Of a DNA stretch of 64,000 bases, positions 10,931 through 22,378 are shown piece by piece. This DNA is from Simmondsia chinensis (lineage: Eukaryota > Streptophyta > Magnoliopsida > Caryophyllales > Simmondsiaceae). A program made the translations under genes and the position numbers. Location: the NCBI GenBank assembly GCA_018398585.1, contig JAGTTD010000007.1:10009320-10073319 (forward strand), written 5' to 3'. Each line of letters begins with the position of its first letter. The stretch's first letter is position 1. Below the pieces are notes generated by a model that saw only the letters and a list, made by a program, of their open reading frames with translations, made no database searches and had not been told where the DNA came from.

Positions 10931-12609
10931 TCGCTACCCAATGTTCTCTACAACTCGGCGAATTCCACAACCTAGCGCTTTAGATAGCCAAGCATTTTTC
11001 ATAACCCAGTGTATCCACAACCAGGTGTCATCCCTAAAACGCGGCGTAACCCCGACACTTCGCTTATAACATGACAACCACTATCCCAAGCTACCATCGT
11101 CATTCTCACTAACGACCATCACTTCCGCGACACTTAGGACTCCAACCACCATCTTCCCAAAAGTCGTCACCGCATGATGCTTCATTCGCCGCGTGTGAAG
11201 CTTCATCTTTCACCACCCCCATCAGTATTCCTGTTACATGTTAGCACTGACATAACAGCCATATCCACCCCTGCCCTCGGCTGCACGACAGCCGCCACCA
11301 GCATGCCAGTCGTTGCTGGTCGTTTGCCGCCAACCATAGTTGAACCCTTGCTCTCTCCTTCAAACCCGAATTTTGTTAAATTTTACTACAATCTTAGTTT
11401 AATTTGACTTCAAAAAATTTGTTTTCCTTACTATCTTAATTCAATTTAACCCTAAATGGGCCACTCCTTGTTACAACCCGTGTTCAAATCCATCATAACC
11501 ACGTCAATTGTCATTACAATCTTAGTGTGATCCAATCTCAATTTGTTCTAATTTTTGTTCAAATTAAACCCTAATTGGATCAATTTTCATCATGATCCTA
11601 CCTCAAGTCAACTCTAGTTATACAAATTTTTATAATTTTGGTTCAACCATCATATTAAATTAGATTCTAATTCAACTATTTCTTGTTGCATCATTAGTTC
11701 ATTTCAATTCCAATTGAATCACTAATTGCAGGAGCTTTAGCCTGCTTAAGTCTTGATTATGTCAATTTCTATTCAATTAACATCTAAGGGAATTAGTCTT
11801 CATAGCAATTGCACTCCGATGGGTTTTTAGCTAAATTAATCTTTGGTAAGATTTCTAGTTTAAACAAACTATACTTCAACATGCTCTTTCTATGACTTCT
11901 AGCTCGAATGAACTATACTCCACTAGATCCTTGCCCATAAATTTTCAAATTAACAATTAGACAAGACAATTCTGAATTACGAGTACTGAAGGAACGAAGT
12001 CACTAACCATACACTTAGTGATTTCGAAATACAAAACACATATTATGCAACACCAAAACACGAATGCAAATCAAAGAACAGATGTAAGTGCTGAGTTCTA
12101 GAATAGTAAGAGTACTTATAACAAAACAACTAAGTTACATGATTCATTCTAGGGACTTTATTTGGGCACGTAAGAGACCTCATAACTCCCTTGGGAGTGA
12201 TAAGGCATGTCTGTGGTCTCTCTTTATCCTTGACTAATCCAATTATTCCATGAATTTCTTATTGACATATTCTATACACCTGCAAGGAAATCCCGAAGCA
12301 AACAATTCATCCGGTGGGAACTCAATGTGCTGTTATTGCACATGCTACTCATCATGTGCCAACCTGGCAATTATTTACCTACAAAGCACAAGCAAGTGTT
12401 ATTTAGTCAAAAAGGCGGAGTTCCACCATACTTAACTTACTTTATAAGCTGAGCAATATCACTATTTCTGGAAATTAGACTTGGCCGTATGCTAAGTGCT
12501 TTTTGGGAGATACTGTCTAGCAAAATCAAGTAAGATTGAGAGTCAAAAATGCAGCTAAGTTAGAAATCATTTCAATAGTGATGAGTGCTGAAAGACATTG
12601 CCTTCATTC
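10931..12609. other. LARD interior, no gene recognised
   Basis: This stretch holds C-rich sequence with CCACC/TCACC runs at 11040-11370 and a short 77-codon frame, then AT-rich sequence with repeated TCAATT-type words. I see no conserved domain, tandem array or structured RNA here. Confidence 0.5.
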
Positions 12610-12629
12610 GCTATTCCTTATCCCAGTGT

Positions 12630-13195
12630 GTAAATCATTTTAAGACTGGGGGACTTCATCCCTATTTGTGCCTAAATTTCATTTCAATGGTGGTTCAAAT
12701 CATTTTAAGACTGGGGGACTTCATCTCAATCATATCATTAATGGTGGCGTAAATCATTTTAGGACTAAAGGACTTCGCCTTAGTCATTTCATTAATACTG
12801 GTGTAAATCATTTTAGGACTGGGGGACATCACCTCAGTCATTTCATTAACATTGGTGTACATCATTTTAAGATTGGGGGGCTTCGCCTCAATTATTTCAT
12901 TAACATTAGTATAAATAATTTTAGGACCAGGGGACTTCGCCTTAGTAATTTCATTAACATTAGCATAAATCATTTTAGGACTGGGGGATTGCCTCAGTCA
13001 TTTTCTTAACAGCGGTGTAAATCGTTTTAAGACTAGAGGACTTCGCTTCAGTCATTTCCTTAACACTAGCATGAATAATTGTGGGACTGGGGGACTGTTC
13101 CCACATTAATAACTTGGGTTTTCTCATCATAGCAGCGTAAATTACTTTTGGACAAGAGGACTTCGCCTGAATAAATCATTTTAAGACTGGAGGAC
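12630..13195 (+). repeat. 54-bp tandem array, about eleven units
   Basis: The block AAATCATTTTAGGACTGGGG begins at about 12632, 12697, 12751, 12805, 12859, 12913, 12967, 13019, 13072, 13138 and 13171, so the core spacing is exactly 54. Because 54 is a multiple of three, long frames stay open on both strands (113 codons on plus, 92 on minus) as an 18-residue periodic peptide. I take these as by-products of the repeat and not as genes. Confidence 0.85.
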
Positions 13196-14180
13196 TCTGC
13201 CTCCAATCATGCCATGTTATAAAACCACGACATATTTGTAAGGCTTTATTACCTATAAGGAATCAAACTGCGATTATAAAATTTAGAGGCTCGTCGCAGC
13301 TAGACAAACTATTCTTGATAGGAAGGCCCAACATGGACCACACTTGTACTATGTCTGAGCAACCCACACTTCAATTAACTCTCTGTTAGTGTGGCACTAC
13401 TATTGATCAATAACTTAAGAAAAACAATATAAGAGGTTGCTTTTATCGGCCTAATTCCAGGCACTTATTAACCACCTACTCGAGATGAAAAGACACAAGC
13501 TAATGACGTATGAGCATAAATGGTTACTTAATAGTAAAAAGCCCTTCAGAATATGGAAGTTTAACAAAAAGCTAGGAATAAGATGAACTTGTTCAATATC
13601 CACAATGACCTACTTCTCGATGGTCTTGGACTTTACAATCCATTTTAAACTCTATAGCCTATTCAATTTAGCAATAGATGATGTTCATCAATAAGTGTCA
13701 TAATAAGAAGATATTGAAGGATGGTCGTTATTAAGCTACATATTAGACATAAGTGCTTCAAAAGTTAGCAATAGTCTATATGATAAATCACATTCCTTGG
13801 GTAATATTCATGTGCAATATGCGTTGTATGAATACAATTAATCACTACTTATGCAATTGTTTATTTGCAGCCCCTAAACAGGAGGCATACCAAGCTCATT
13901 AGTTCATATATGAATGCCAGAGGTAAAATAATGCTAGCCAAGGACATCCTTTAAGAATGATATACCATATGCTTGATTTACTTCCTACTCGGCATATAAC
14001 ATCCCTCAAGGTTGTTAATTCTAGCACCCTGTCCTTACTTTCATATATGCCCTCGATATGCTCATCATTAAAAAAGAATATTACCCTGTGCGGTTCTACT
14101 ATTTCGAATATGGTTGCTACATTGACTTTTTCCAAGTATTTAATACATGACACTTAACATTCACCAAGTGCGTACTTATC
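13196..14180. other. LARD interior, no gene recognised
   Basis: AT-rich sequence without recognisable coding similarity. A few frames of 60-90 codons occur by chance. Confidence 0.4.
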
Positions 14181-14372
14181 ACCAAGGTCCGCCCTGGTGC
14201 AATCACCCACAACAGGTGCAACACCTTTTACCATGGTCCGCCCTGGTGCAATCACCCGCAATGGGTGCAACACTTCTCACCATGTCCGCCCTGGTGCAGT
14301 CACTTGCAACAAGTGCAACACTTCCCACCATGGTTTGCCCTGGTGTAATCACCCGCAAAGGGTGCAACACTT
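14181..14372 (+). repeat. 49-bp tandem array, four units
   Basis: The word GCCCTGGTGCAATCACCCGC and its variants recur with starts at 14191, 14240, 14288 and 14337. Each unit contains the imperfect palindrome GGTGCAATCACC and a GGGTGCAACAC block. It lies in the LARD interior. Confidence 0.85.
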
Positions 14373-15312
14373 CTAAACATTATTATTTTTCATTTAATGC
14401 ATATGACTTGCAGTTTATTACCTAGGATATACAGGTTTAAAAGATGTGCCAATATCCGTGATAAACATTCTGTCTACTTATAAGACAGTTACATTAATGA
14501 CATGCTCATCCCCATCAGACCAGTATGACATATTCATCATCCTTGATTCTAAAATGTTAGAGCATATTCACCACATTAACTTCATTAAGGTATACCACAT
14601 ACCGCTTACTTGGGCAATAAATAAGCAGCGCTACATATTGGGCACCTTAATCTTGTCCAAGTGTGCTACACCTATCATTAGTATACTAACTAGGTGTATG
14701 AATTCAATCACTTTTGGCTCTAGCCAGAAGAGTCTTTCCCTATCAAAGTAACATGAACCAAATGCATCACACTCATCGCTTTATGAATGTTACTAACCAA
14801 ATGTGAATATACCTAGAGGGCTAATCATGATAGTGATATCCTTATAGGTTTATCACATAGAGCTTGAATTGCCATGAATGCTTACTGAAATAAAGAGAAA
14901 AAATGCTTAAATACCCTAAGTTTCAAAAGACCTTAGAGGCCTAGATTTTTCTGAACATTCTTACACAAATAAGAGCTGCGACATTCAAATAAGCAAAAGA
15001 TAAAATGCTCTATCAAGATCCATGATTGGGCTAAATGCCCTATTAGAGTTCATGAAGGATCATGTGCCCAGTTACAAGTTGTAATGGCTTCAATATCCCA
15101 TTAAGTTTCAAAAACCTCGTTACACATCTTATTCAGATCATACACTCTATTGATTTCGAGTAAAAATCAAAATAGACATGAATGACAATTATGAAGGGCC
15201 AGAACAGAGTACTGAATACCTCCGTCACTCAAGAAAACTATGTACAGTAGCAAGCTGAAAGCAAAACAGGTTTATTACTTCATGACGGAACTTGGAATGA
15301 CCGAAGTTCGCT
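14373..15312. other. LARD interior up to the 3' LTR, no gene recognised
   Basis: A 101-codon frame (14446-14751) shows no recognisable domain. No tandem array was seen. Confidence 0.4.
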
Positions 15313-15332
15313 CACGAAGTAGGGGATTAATA
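15313..15332 (+). other. polypurine tract of LARD-like element
   Basis: CACGAAGTAGGGGATTAATA precedes the 3' LTR start TGTTGG. Its purine core is GAAGTAGGGGA. Confidence 0.5.
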
Positions 15333-16158
15333 TGTTGGTAACTTATAATTGAGCAGCTTACTATTGTAGATGGGTAAGTAGGCTATATAGACAGTTATTC
15401 AGATAACAATTATTTGTAACAATACCCCAAAAATATACAAAACACAAACATAATTTGCCCACTTTTTTTATAAGGTAATTTGCCAACTTCACTGGTGAGC
15501 AACTCGCCCACTTTTTCACAATGTTACTCACCCACTTCCTCCATGGGGTTACTTGCCCACTTCCTCCATAACATTACTTGCCCACTTTACCAAACAACGT
15601 TACTCGGCCACTTTACCACACAACGTTACTCGCCCACTTCCTCCATAACGTTACTTGCCCACTTTACCAAACAACGTTACTCGCCCACCTTGCCTAATTT
15701 TCCACATGAATAGCCAAAGGATATAATCAAACATATTTATCCAAAAAGTCATCCACCCACTCCCTCTTCTATAAAAATGGAAAAGGAGGGAGAATAAAGG
15801 GGCCACGAGAGAGGAGAGCTGGAGGCCTCCTTCTCCTTCTTCACCCATTCCAACTACCACCTTTTTGGAGCAATAATCGTTCAAACACCTGACTCCTATC
15901 AGGCTAAGTATTTTATATCTATTTTGTCTATTTATTACTTGTCCTTATTTAAAATTTTATAGTATTGATACTGACTTGAGCGTTGGAGGGGTCCCTCGTG
16001 AGTTACTCCACAGGCCCCTCTAACCGTTTATTGATCTCACAGGGAATATCAAGTCAGACGTGTAGCGAGTGCTTGAGTTCAGCTCATCATAACTAACCTA
16101 CCCCCATACAGAACTTCAAAATGATAAATAAGCATATTGACCAAATTCATCAGAAATA
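15333..16158 (+). repeat. 3' LTR of LARD-like element
   Basis: It begins TGTTGGTAAC and ends AGAAATA, followed by the GATTC duplication. It is about 65 bp longer than the 5' LTR, mostly because the 25-bp array at 15500-15695 has more units, so the array has changed length since insertion. Confidence 0.8.
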
Positions 16159-16600
16159 GATTCCAAACCTGCATATGATATATTCGTTGATGAGATCAAT
16201 CACATATTTTTTATTAATGTTCCTATATGGCTTGGCCTCAACCCGCTTTGTAATCTATGGCCACAATAATATATAAATGTTTCATGCTAGCAGAAGGATT
16301 GATATCCCCTATGATATCCATAGCCCATTCATGAAAGGGCCATGGCTTAACTGTGGCATGTATGTCGGCTGTAGGGACCTAGGTACATGCCCATGTCTTT
16401 GGCATGCTCTACAATGTTTGGCATATTTGATACAATCATCCATCATCGAAAGGCAAAGTCTGATAAGCCAATGCATCTTATTCTAGCCAAATGGGATCCA
16501 CATATTCTCTCATGTGCCCCAACCATTACTAGCAAAGTTTAATCTAAGTTTAGGCACTTAAAAAGCTCACCACTAGCATCCTTTTTATATTATTCTCCAT
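16159..16600 (-). pseudogene. Tat-type integrase, N-terminal half
   Basis: Conceptual translation gives RMHWLIRLCLS, then DDCIKYAKHCRACQRHGHVP (the CX2C half of the HHCC zinc domain), then GPFMNGLWIS and the core segment with VIDLINEYIICRFGI. The next residues lie across the LARD insertion at 8474. An earlier block (GICGSHLARIRCIG) corresponds to the H-bearing first half of the zinc domain. Internal stops are present. Confidence 0.7.
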
Positions 16601-16637
16601 ATTCATCGTCAGGATGATACCTGTGAGCTCTCATTTT

Positions 16638-17216
16638 TTATTTTTTCTTCCAATCTTCACCATGACTCGTGGAAAACTGTTGCTTCTTAAAGCAATCGAA
16701 GTGTTCACTTGCAATTACTTTGCCGTTAGGGATAAAGTATTCTGTGATTTCTAGATCATGATTCAGAACCTTGATCTTGATGATCATAGATTCTTTACAC
16801 CATGTCCTCGGTAGTTTGTACCTAGAGGCTAGCTGAGCCAGATAATTGGCTGCCTTATTATGCTCTCGATGTATGAACTCGAATTTGAAACTGTCAAGCT
16901 TGCTCAACAACTCTTGCACTGTTGAAATATACTTGTTCGAGGTGTCACTTAGACATTGGAATTCTCCCTTAACTTGGTAAATTACCAACTATGAGTCCCC
17001 TCTTATAATTACGCAAGGGACTTGCATCTCCAGGAGAGTCTCGAGGCCAATGGACAATGTCTCATACTTAATCCCATTGTTGGAGCACTTACCCTCTAAG
17101 GTAATAGCCAGGTTGGTGATAACTCCAAAAGGAGATTTAATAATAATCTCCACTCCAGTGCATGATTTGTTCCTTGATCCATCAACATATAATTTCCAAG
17201 GGACCATTTGTACCAC
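16638..17216 (-). pseudogene. archaeal-type RNase H (second RNase H) of the Tat element
   Basis: WKLYVDGSRNKSCTGVEI begins the domain with the first catalytic Asp in YVDGS. Further along are ETLSIGLETLLEM (Glu region), IIRGDS (second Asp) and REHNKAANYLAQLAS (final part). A TAG separates IIRGDS from the next residues, splitting the frame at 16988. Tat elements carry this extra RNase H between their own RNase H and integrase, and its presence is the main ground for the Tat assignment. Confidence 0.75.
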
Positions 17217-17279
17217 TAAGAGTTATCCTAGCTTGTTGATAGATTCAGTTTGAATGTTAGGATGGTCAGCTAAAAAGAC

Positions 17280-18500
17280 TACCAAAGCTTGGCCATTTAC
17301 TAACTTTTGTGACACATAATCAATTTAAACTAGAGTAGAGCAATACTCCATTTGTTTTGTCCTCCCCTAATCAAAGGTCTGTCTAACATATACTTAAGAA
17401 CTTTTGCCTAAGCAACCATATGGATGGTGAATGCAAGGAAGTAATGAATTAGTTTTATGGATGCATAATGTAATGATAGACAAAATTTCTCAATAGAAGA
17501 ATATTTTATTTTACATTCATTTAGGCAATGGCTTAGGTAGAACACAACTAGTTCAAACCCTGCTCATTGTCTTGTATAAGCAAACAACCTATTGACTTAG
17601 CAGACGCAGAGACATAAATCTTCAATGGGTTCCCTTGGTTAGGTGGAATCAAAACCAGTAGCCTAATCAAATAGTCTTTGATGGCATCGAAGGCTACTTG
17701 GTGTGGCTTCTCCCACATAAAGTCTTTTTCTAACTAAAGTCTTAGTAATGGTGAGAAGACTTTAGTCTTTCTTGCAACATTTGAAATAAAATGTCTTAGG
17801 AAATTGACCTGCCCTAGGAAATGTTGAAGTTCCTTTGTTGCTCAAGGGAGAATTAGCATCTTAAATAGCCTTACCCTTATTCATTTCAACCTCAATCCCT
17901 ATCTGGTGTACCCAGAAGCCGAGGGAATTTTTGGCTCAAACTCCAAAAGCACATTTTAGAGGGTTCATTTTGAGGTTATAGTTCCTTATTCACAAGAATC
18001 CATTTCTCAAGTCTTCCAAGTGCTACACTTAGGTTCTTGATTGATTTGACCATGATGTCATCTATGTACACTTCCATGGTCTTGCCGATGAGAAATCATG
18101 TTCATGGCTCTTTGATAGGTGGCACCAACATTCTTTAAGTTAAATGGCATGGCCACCTATTCGAAAGTCCCTATTAACCCTGGACATTTAAATGCAATCT
18201 TGTGGATATCATTCGAAGCTATTATAACTTGGTAATTTCCAAAGTAGGCATCCATAAAGGATAACACCTAAGGCTTGAGGCTAAATCAATAATAAAGTCA
18301 GTAATAAGTATGGGATATTCATCATTTGGTGTGAATACATTTAAATCCCGTAAGTTAATATAGACTCTAATTTCGCCATTCTTTTTAATTATAGGAGAAA
18401 TGTTAGCCGGCCACTCTGTATATTGGGCGGTCCTAATAAAATTGGCCTTTAAGAGTCTCTTAATTTCCACTTTAACCAAGTCTATGACTTCCTGAGACAT
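17280..18500 (-). pseudogene. Tat-type reverse transcriptase and RNase H
   Basis: The frame from 18500 carries VKVEIKRLLKANFIRTAQY, IIKKNGEIRVYINLRDLN and TPNDEYPI, the standard first RT blocks. After a frameshift the catalytic block VYIDDIMVKS is readable near 18060-18090, so the YxDD residues are kept. RNase H similarity (LKIYVSASAKSIGCLLIQD) follows near 17600. Several frameshifts and stops separate the blocks. Confidence 0.75.
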
Positions 18501-18599
18501 TCTTCTCCCGGCCTAGATATTGGGCCATGAGCATGCTTAATGGGCAGTCTATGCTCAACCAACTTCTTCTCTAGGCCAGGCATCTCATGATGATTCCAG

Positions 18600-20349
18600 A
18601 ACTTAAGAAGCAAGCTAACATACTTCTTTTTCTATTCTTCAAAAAGTACAACACTCACATATGTGGGTCTTTGGATTTCTATTGAACCCAAGTTGATTTC
18701 AAAGAGAGGATCTTTAACTTGTGCTCTTAATTCCTTTGTCTTAGCTGGTGCTACTCTTAAGTTAGACAACTCCCACTCTCACTTTAGCACCTGGACTTAG
18801 AAGCCACTTTCGGAGGTAAATGGCTACTTAGCCCACAGCCGATCCTTAGCATGCCAAGCCGCTAGCTTTAAAATGGTTGAGGAGATGGCCCTTTGGGCCA
18901 TTACTGGGAAGACTTAGCTTGCCCACATGAGGCATCCTATGCGCCTTGACGATCCCCTTCATCTAGGAGGGCTCTCATACATCCCCAAAAGTTTGAGCCA
19001 TTTGATTCCACCTCAGCTTGATTAATCTCAACTTCAATGAGTGGGCTCTCAAGGATGGCTATTATATCTTCCCATTGGGCATCCTGAGGATTGGTCCTTC
19101 CACTGCTAGTGGTCCCACACTGTTGTCGTAGAGCTTTGCCGCAACAAAATTGGAACATGCCATAAATGGCCTGTCATCTACCATAACAACCTCATACGCA
19201 TCATGGTTCCAGACAATTAATAGCTAGTGAAGTGAGGATGGATACCTTAGTTGGCATGCAACCAATCCCTCCTATGCAACGTATTCTAGCTTGAGGTGGT
19301 ATCTACTACAAATAAATCTCTCACTTTACTCAGGGTGCCAAAAGTTAATCTCTCAGGATGACCTCTTCGGACTTGGTGGTGGCCCTATAGAAGCCATAAT
19401 TTGCCACGATCAAACATCATCTTCGTTATGTCAGGCCGGTCATCAGTTGACTTGGAGGTTGGAGACTTAATTTTAGAAGATGAAGGATCAACAACACCTT
19501 CTGGGGCTGCTTCTTCAGCTACAAGCTCACTTAGGGATCTTTGCTTACTGCTACCGCATCTCTTTTGAGGCTACCTGGCACCTCAGTTGCCATGAACTTC
19601 AGAGGGAGAAGTTATGCAGTCTTGACGTCAGCTTGTTTAGGGAGTGATCAAAACTGGATGTGGACCTTGATCCGTCTCCTTCCCAGAACTCTTGTCAATT
19701 TTCATGTCTTGGTTTTCAGGATGATCTTCGCATTCAAACTCAGGGACCTTATGCTTCTCCATCGGCTTAGGCTAGCCTTCATTGTAAAAGTAATTCTCAT
19801 ATTAGACCACGTCGGGTTGACTCGGTCTAGAGTATTCACTAAGTTGACGCTGGAGGGACTATAATCTTCCTCATCATTAGATACCTTACAAGCCTGCATC
19901 TTTGGTAAGTTGCTCCCACAAAGATTCCTTTCCTTTTGAAGACGAGAGACTAGCCCATCTCTTGAGCTTCTTGTATGGCTCGTTCTTAGTCTTCATGGCT
20001 ATGATTTTTGCCTTCCTTTTGGATTTCAAGATCCATCATTCTACCTTATCCTCATAGTCTGGATCCTCCTCAGTAGGATCCTTGACCATTCAAGAGTCAA
20101 GTTGAGCTCTTCTCTTTGCTGCCTTCTTGAGATGCAGTTTCCTGTTTTGAGTCCAAGTAAGTTTGGAAGGGCTAGCATTCTCTTACTCGAGATGGTTTTT
20201 ACTCTAAACATTTCAAAAACGAACCCCTTGAGGGTTGTTCTCCTAGCTGTTGTGTTTCCTAAAAGGTATCCACTTCAATCAGGTGGTACTTTCGATTTTT
20301 CTTAGGATGGCTAGTCTTCAAGATTAACTGAGCCTTAAATGTAAGACCT
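18600..20349 (-). pseudogene. Tat-type pol N-terminal region (protease expected)
   Basis: It lies between gag and RT. Fragments such as VVMVDDRPFMACSNFVAAKL and NPQDAQWEDIIAILES are readable around 19000-19200 but are broken. A protease is expected here from the element's gene order. I did not find a clear DSG/DTG motif, so the assignment rests on position. Confidence 0.35.
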
Positions 20350-20715
20350 TTAGTTAGCCCAGTGGATGAGGCTTTCCTTGAGGATGCTGCTATCTTCTTT
20401 GGATGTAAATCTAATTTTTTTCATCTCAGACGCCAGTCTATGGCCATAACCTCCACAAAAGGAACGAGTAAGCCCCATAAACTTCCTCATTGTTTCCTTT
20501 CTAGTAGCAAAGGCCGTCTTCAAGTGTTCACTGGTGGACATATCCGTGTTCTCCTTATTGGACAGAAGAATGGTTAAGGCCATTGTTTCCTTATCCACAT
20601 CCATCCTACAAGGAGACTTAGTATCAGTTTTCTTCCTACAAATGTCCCAAGGCTCAATCGCCTCTATGCCATTTACTTGTATAGGACTAGTGAATGGGTA
20701 CTTATCACCACCCAT
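20350..20715 (-). pseudogene. gag-pol linker frame of Tat element
   Basis: A 121-codon open frame (KYPFTSPIQVNGIEAIEPWD...) remains between the gag region and the protease/RT region. No domain was recognised. It contains many Lys/Thr/Ser residues and no zinc knuckle. Confidence 0.35.
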
Positions 20716-21179
20716 TTTCCCTTTTTCAAGGAAGATAAGCTGCCCTGCTTGATTGGCGTCCTAGACTATGTTTCTAAACATAACGCAATTCAGAGCTGAG
20801 TGGGTGAAAGAGTCATGCAACTTATAGTAGGCCTTCCCTTTTAATAAATTGGGATAAGATTTCTTATGCTTCCTTCTAACCTTGACTTTACTGTTTGCCT
20901 TAAGCCAATCAAATATAATGTCTGCACTGAAGAGGTCAAATGAGTACTTTCTTAGGGCTTGGGACTAATTAAACTTCCTAGCCTTGATATCCTTTTTCAC
21001 TAAAGGATTACAAACTATAGAAGGTTTGTTTACGTATTAAGCAACGTCAATTTCATAAAGAGGAATTTCCTCCTCATCAATTAGCCATACATGTAGTTCT
21101 CATACACGCTATTTTTCTTAAGGATTTCTTCTTTCAAGACAGCATTGTATCTAGCGGCACACTTTGCTAACTTAGGAGA

Positions 21180-21760
21180 GTGGTGACACTTGATCCTTCA
21201 AATTTCTTCTTAAATTTGATATCCGAGTCGTTCAAGGCCTACTTGACACATTCAACTTCAGGAAGAGCCACCGTACATTTTAACATAGCTCTCTTGAATC
21301 GGTTAATGTAGTCTTCTGTGAACACCCCTAGCTTTTACCTCATTTGAGCCAGGTCTTACAAGAAGTCCCAAGGTTAATCATGGGGAAGGAATTGGGCTTG
21401 AAATTGTCTGGCCATGTCATCCCAACTATAGATGAAATTAGGTGGTAAACTTATGTACCATTAGGATGCAATCCCTTTTAGAGAACTAGAGAACAACCTA
21501 AGTTTAAGATAAGGGTTGTCAGTTGCCTCCCTACACTTTCAGTTAAACCTTGCTAGATGCTCGTGAACAGATATGTACCCCTTTCCTAAGAAGAGTAAAT
21601 TTGGGGATCATATACCCTCGAGGGAATGGGTAATCCCTGTCAATAAAGTTAGGGTACGGCTTACTGTAGAGGGGTCTATAAACCCTTCTAAGGCCTAGCT
21701 CATATATTTGATCAATGAGGGTGGCCAATTAGTCTTGGAGGGGTAGGTTTAGTGCTAGAT
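21180..21760 (-). pseudogene. Tat-type gag remnant
   Basis: LYSKPYPNFIDRDYPFPRGY followed by MIPKFTLLRKG matches the characteristic start of the Tat Gag core (KPYP-W-D...YP-GYK-P-F). The rest of the retrotransposon Gag domain continues towards 21180 in broken frames. Confidence 0.65.
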
Positions 21761-22378
21761 TATGCACCTGCTATTGGCCCCCCAAGGGGTTAAGCATGTC
21801 AAGGGGGATTGACATGATGCCACTTAGTTCGCATGACAATCGAATGGGAGATGGATGATGTCCTAAATACTTAGGATTGTGTCCTCCCTAGTCAATATGG
21901 CCAGTTGGTAAGTTAGTTACAATGTATGGGCCAAAAGACCCTTGGGTTTGAGGTATGCCTTAGGGCAAACCCAAGTTGACTGGCTGCTGGGTTGTCCTAA
22001 CCTGATTAATTCCCAAGGTATAATCTTGAGAACACAAAAAATTTGATTCATATGTGATAGGAGGCCTAGGAGGCGAATAACAATCCCTAGATTTAGGAAC
22101 CTGCTCGCACCTGCTCTGAGGCTTTCAGTAGGCCTCAAAATGGCATCTCCTACATGAGGAGGGTTATGTGACCTTGCCCCCAGTCACTGGAGTAGGCATG
22201 GCCTGGACATTGGTGTTGAGGTCCCTTCAGATTAAGGTATACCCTTGATTCGAAGGGCCAGCAACTCCATAAGTTGCGTTGTCATTTCTATGGCATGTAT
22301 CCATGCGTATAACACAAGGATTGGCCATAGTTGGTTCCCTGTTCGCTAAGGGGTAGTGTTAGTACCCTGAGTCACTGG
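21761..22378. other. Tat gag N-terminal/leader sequence, decayed
   Basis: No domain was recognised. It is continuous with 28742 onward once the Tork-like element and one ACTGG copy are removed. Confidence 0.4.

Larger units (their letters stand above)
8475..16158 (+). mobile_element. LARD-like non-autonomous LTR retrotransposon
   Basis: Two similar LTRs (8475-9235 and 15333-16158) flank about 6.1 kb with no recognisable gag or pol. The 5-bp target duplication GATTC is perfect (8470-8474 and 16159-16163), and removing the element rejoins the integrase of the host Tat element. The site after the 5' LTR (TATTGGCGTTGTCTGTGGGA) resembles the TTGGCGCCGTCTGTGGGA site of Tat-type elements, so an autonomous Tat relative probably mobilised it. 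The interior holds one SINE-tail insertion and three families of tandem repeats. Orientation is taken from the primer site and purine tract. Confidence 0.8.

Noticed and set aside
10478..10975. 165-codon frame as a gene
   Set aside because: It runs through the 185-bp tandem array and changes content with each unit; no domain seen.
11174..11407. 77-codon Pro/Ser/Thr-rich frame
   Set aside because: C-rich sequence in the LARD interior; no similarity or codon pattern to support translation.
12630..13195. CRISPR-like array or repeat protein
   Set aside because: Units are contiguous, without unique spacers, in a plant retroelement; peptide periodicity follows from a 54-bp unit.
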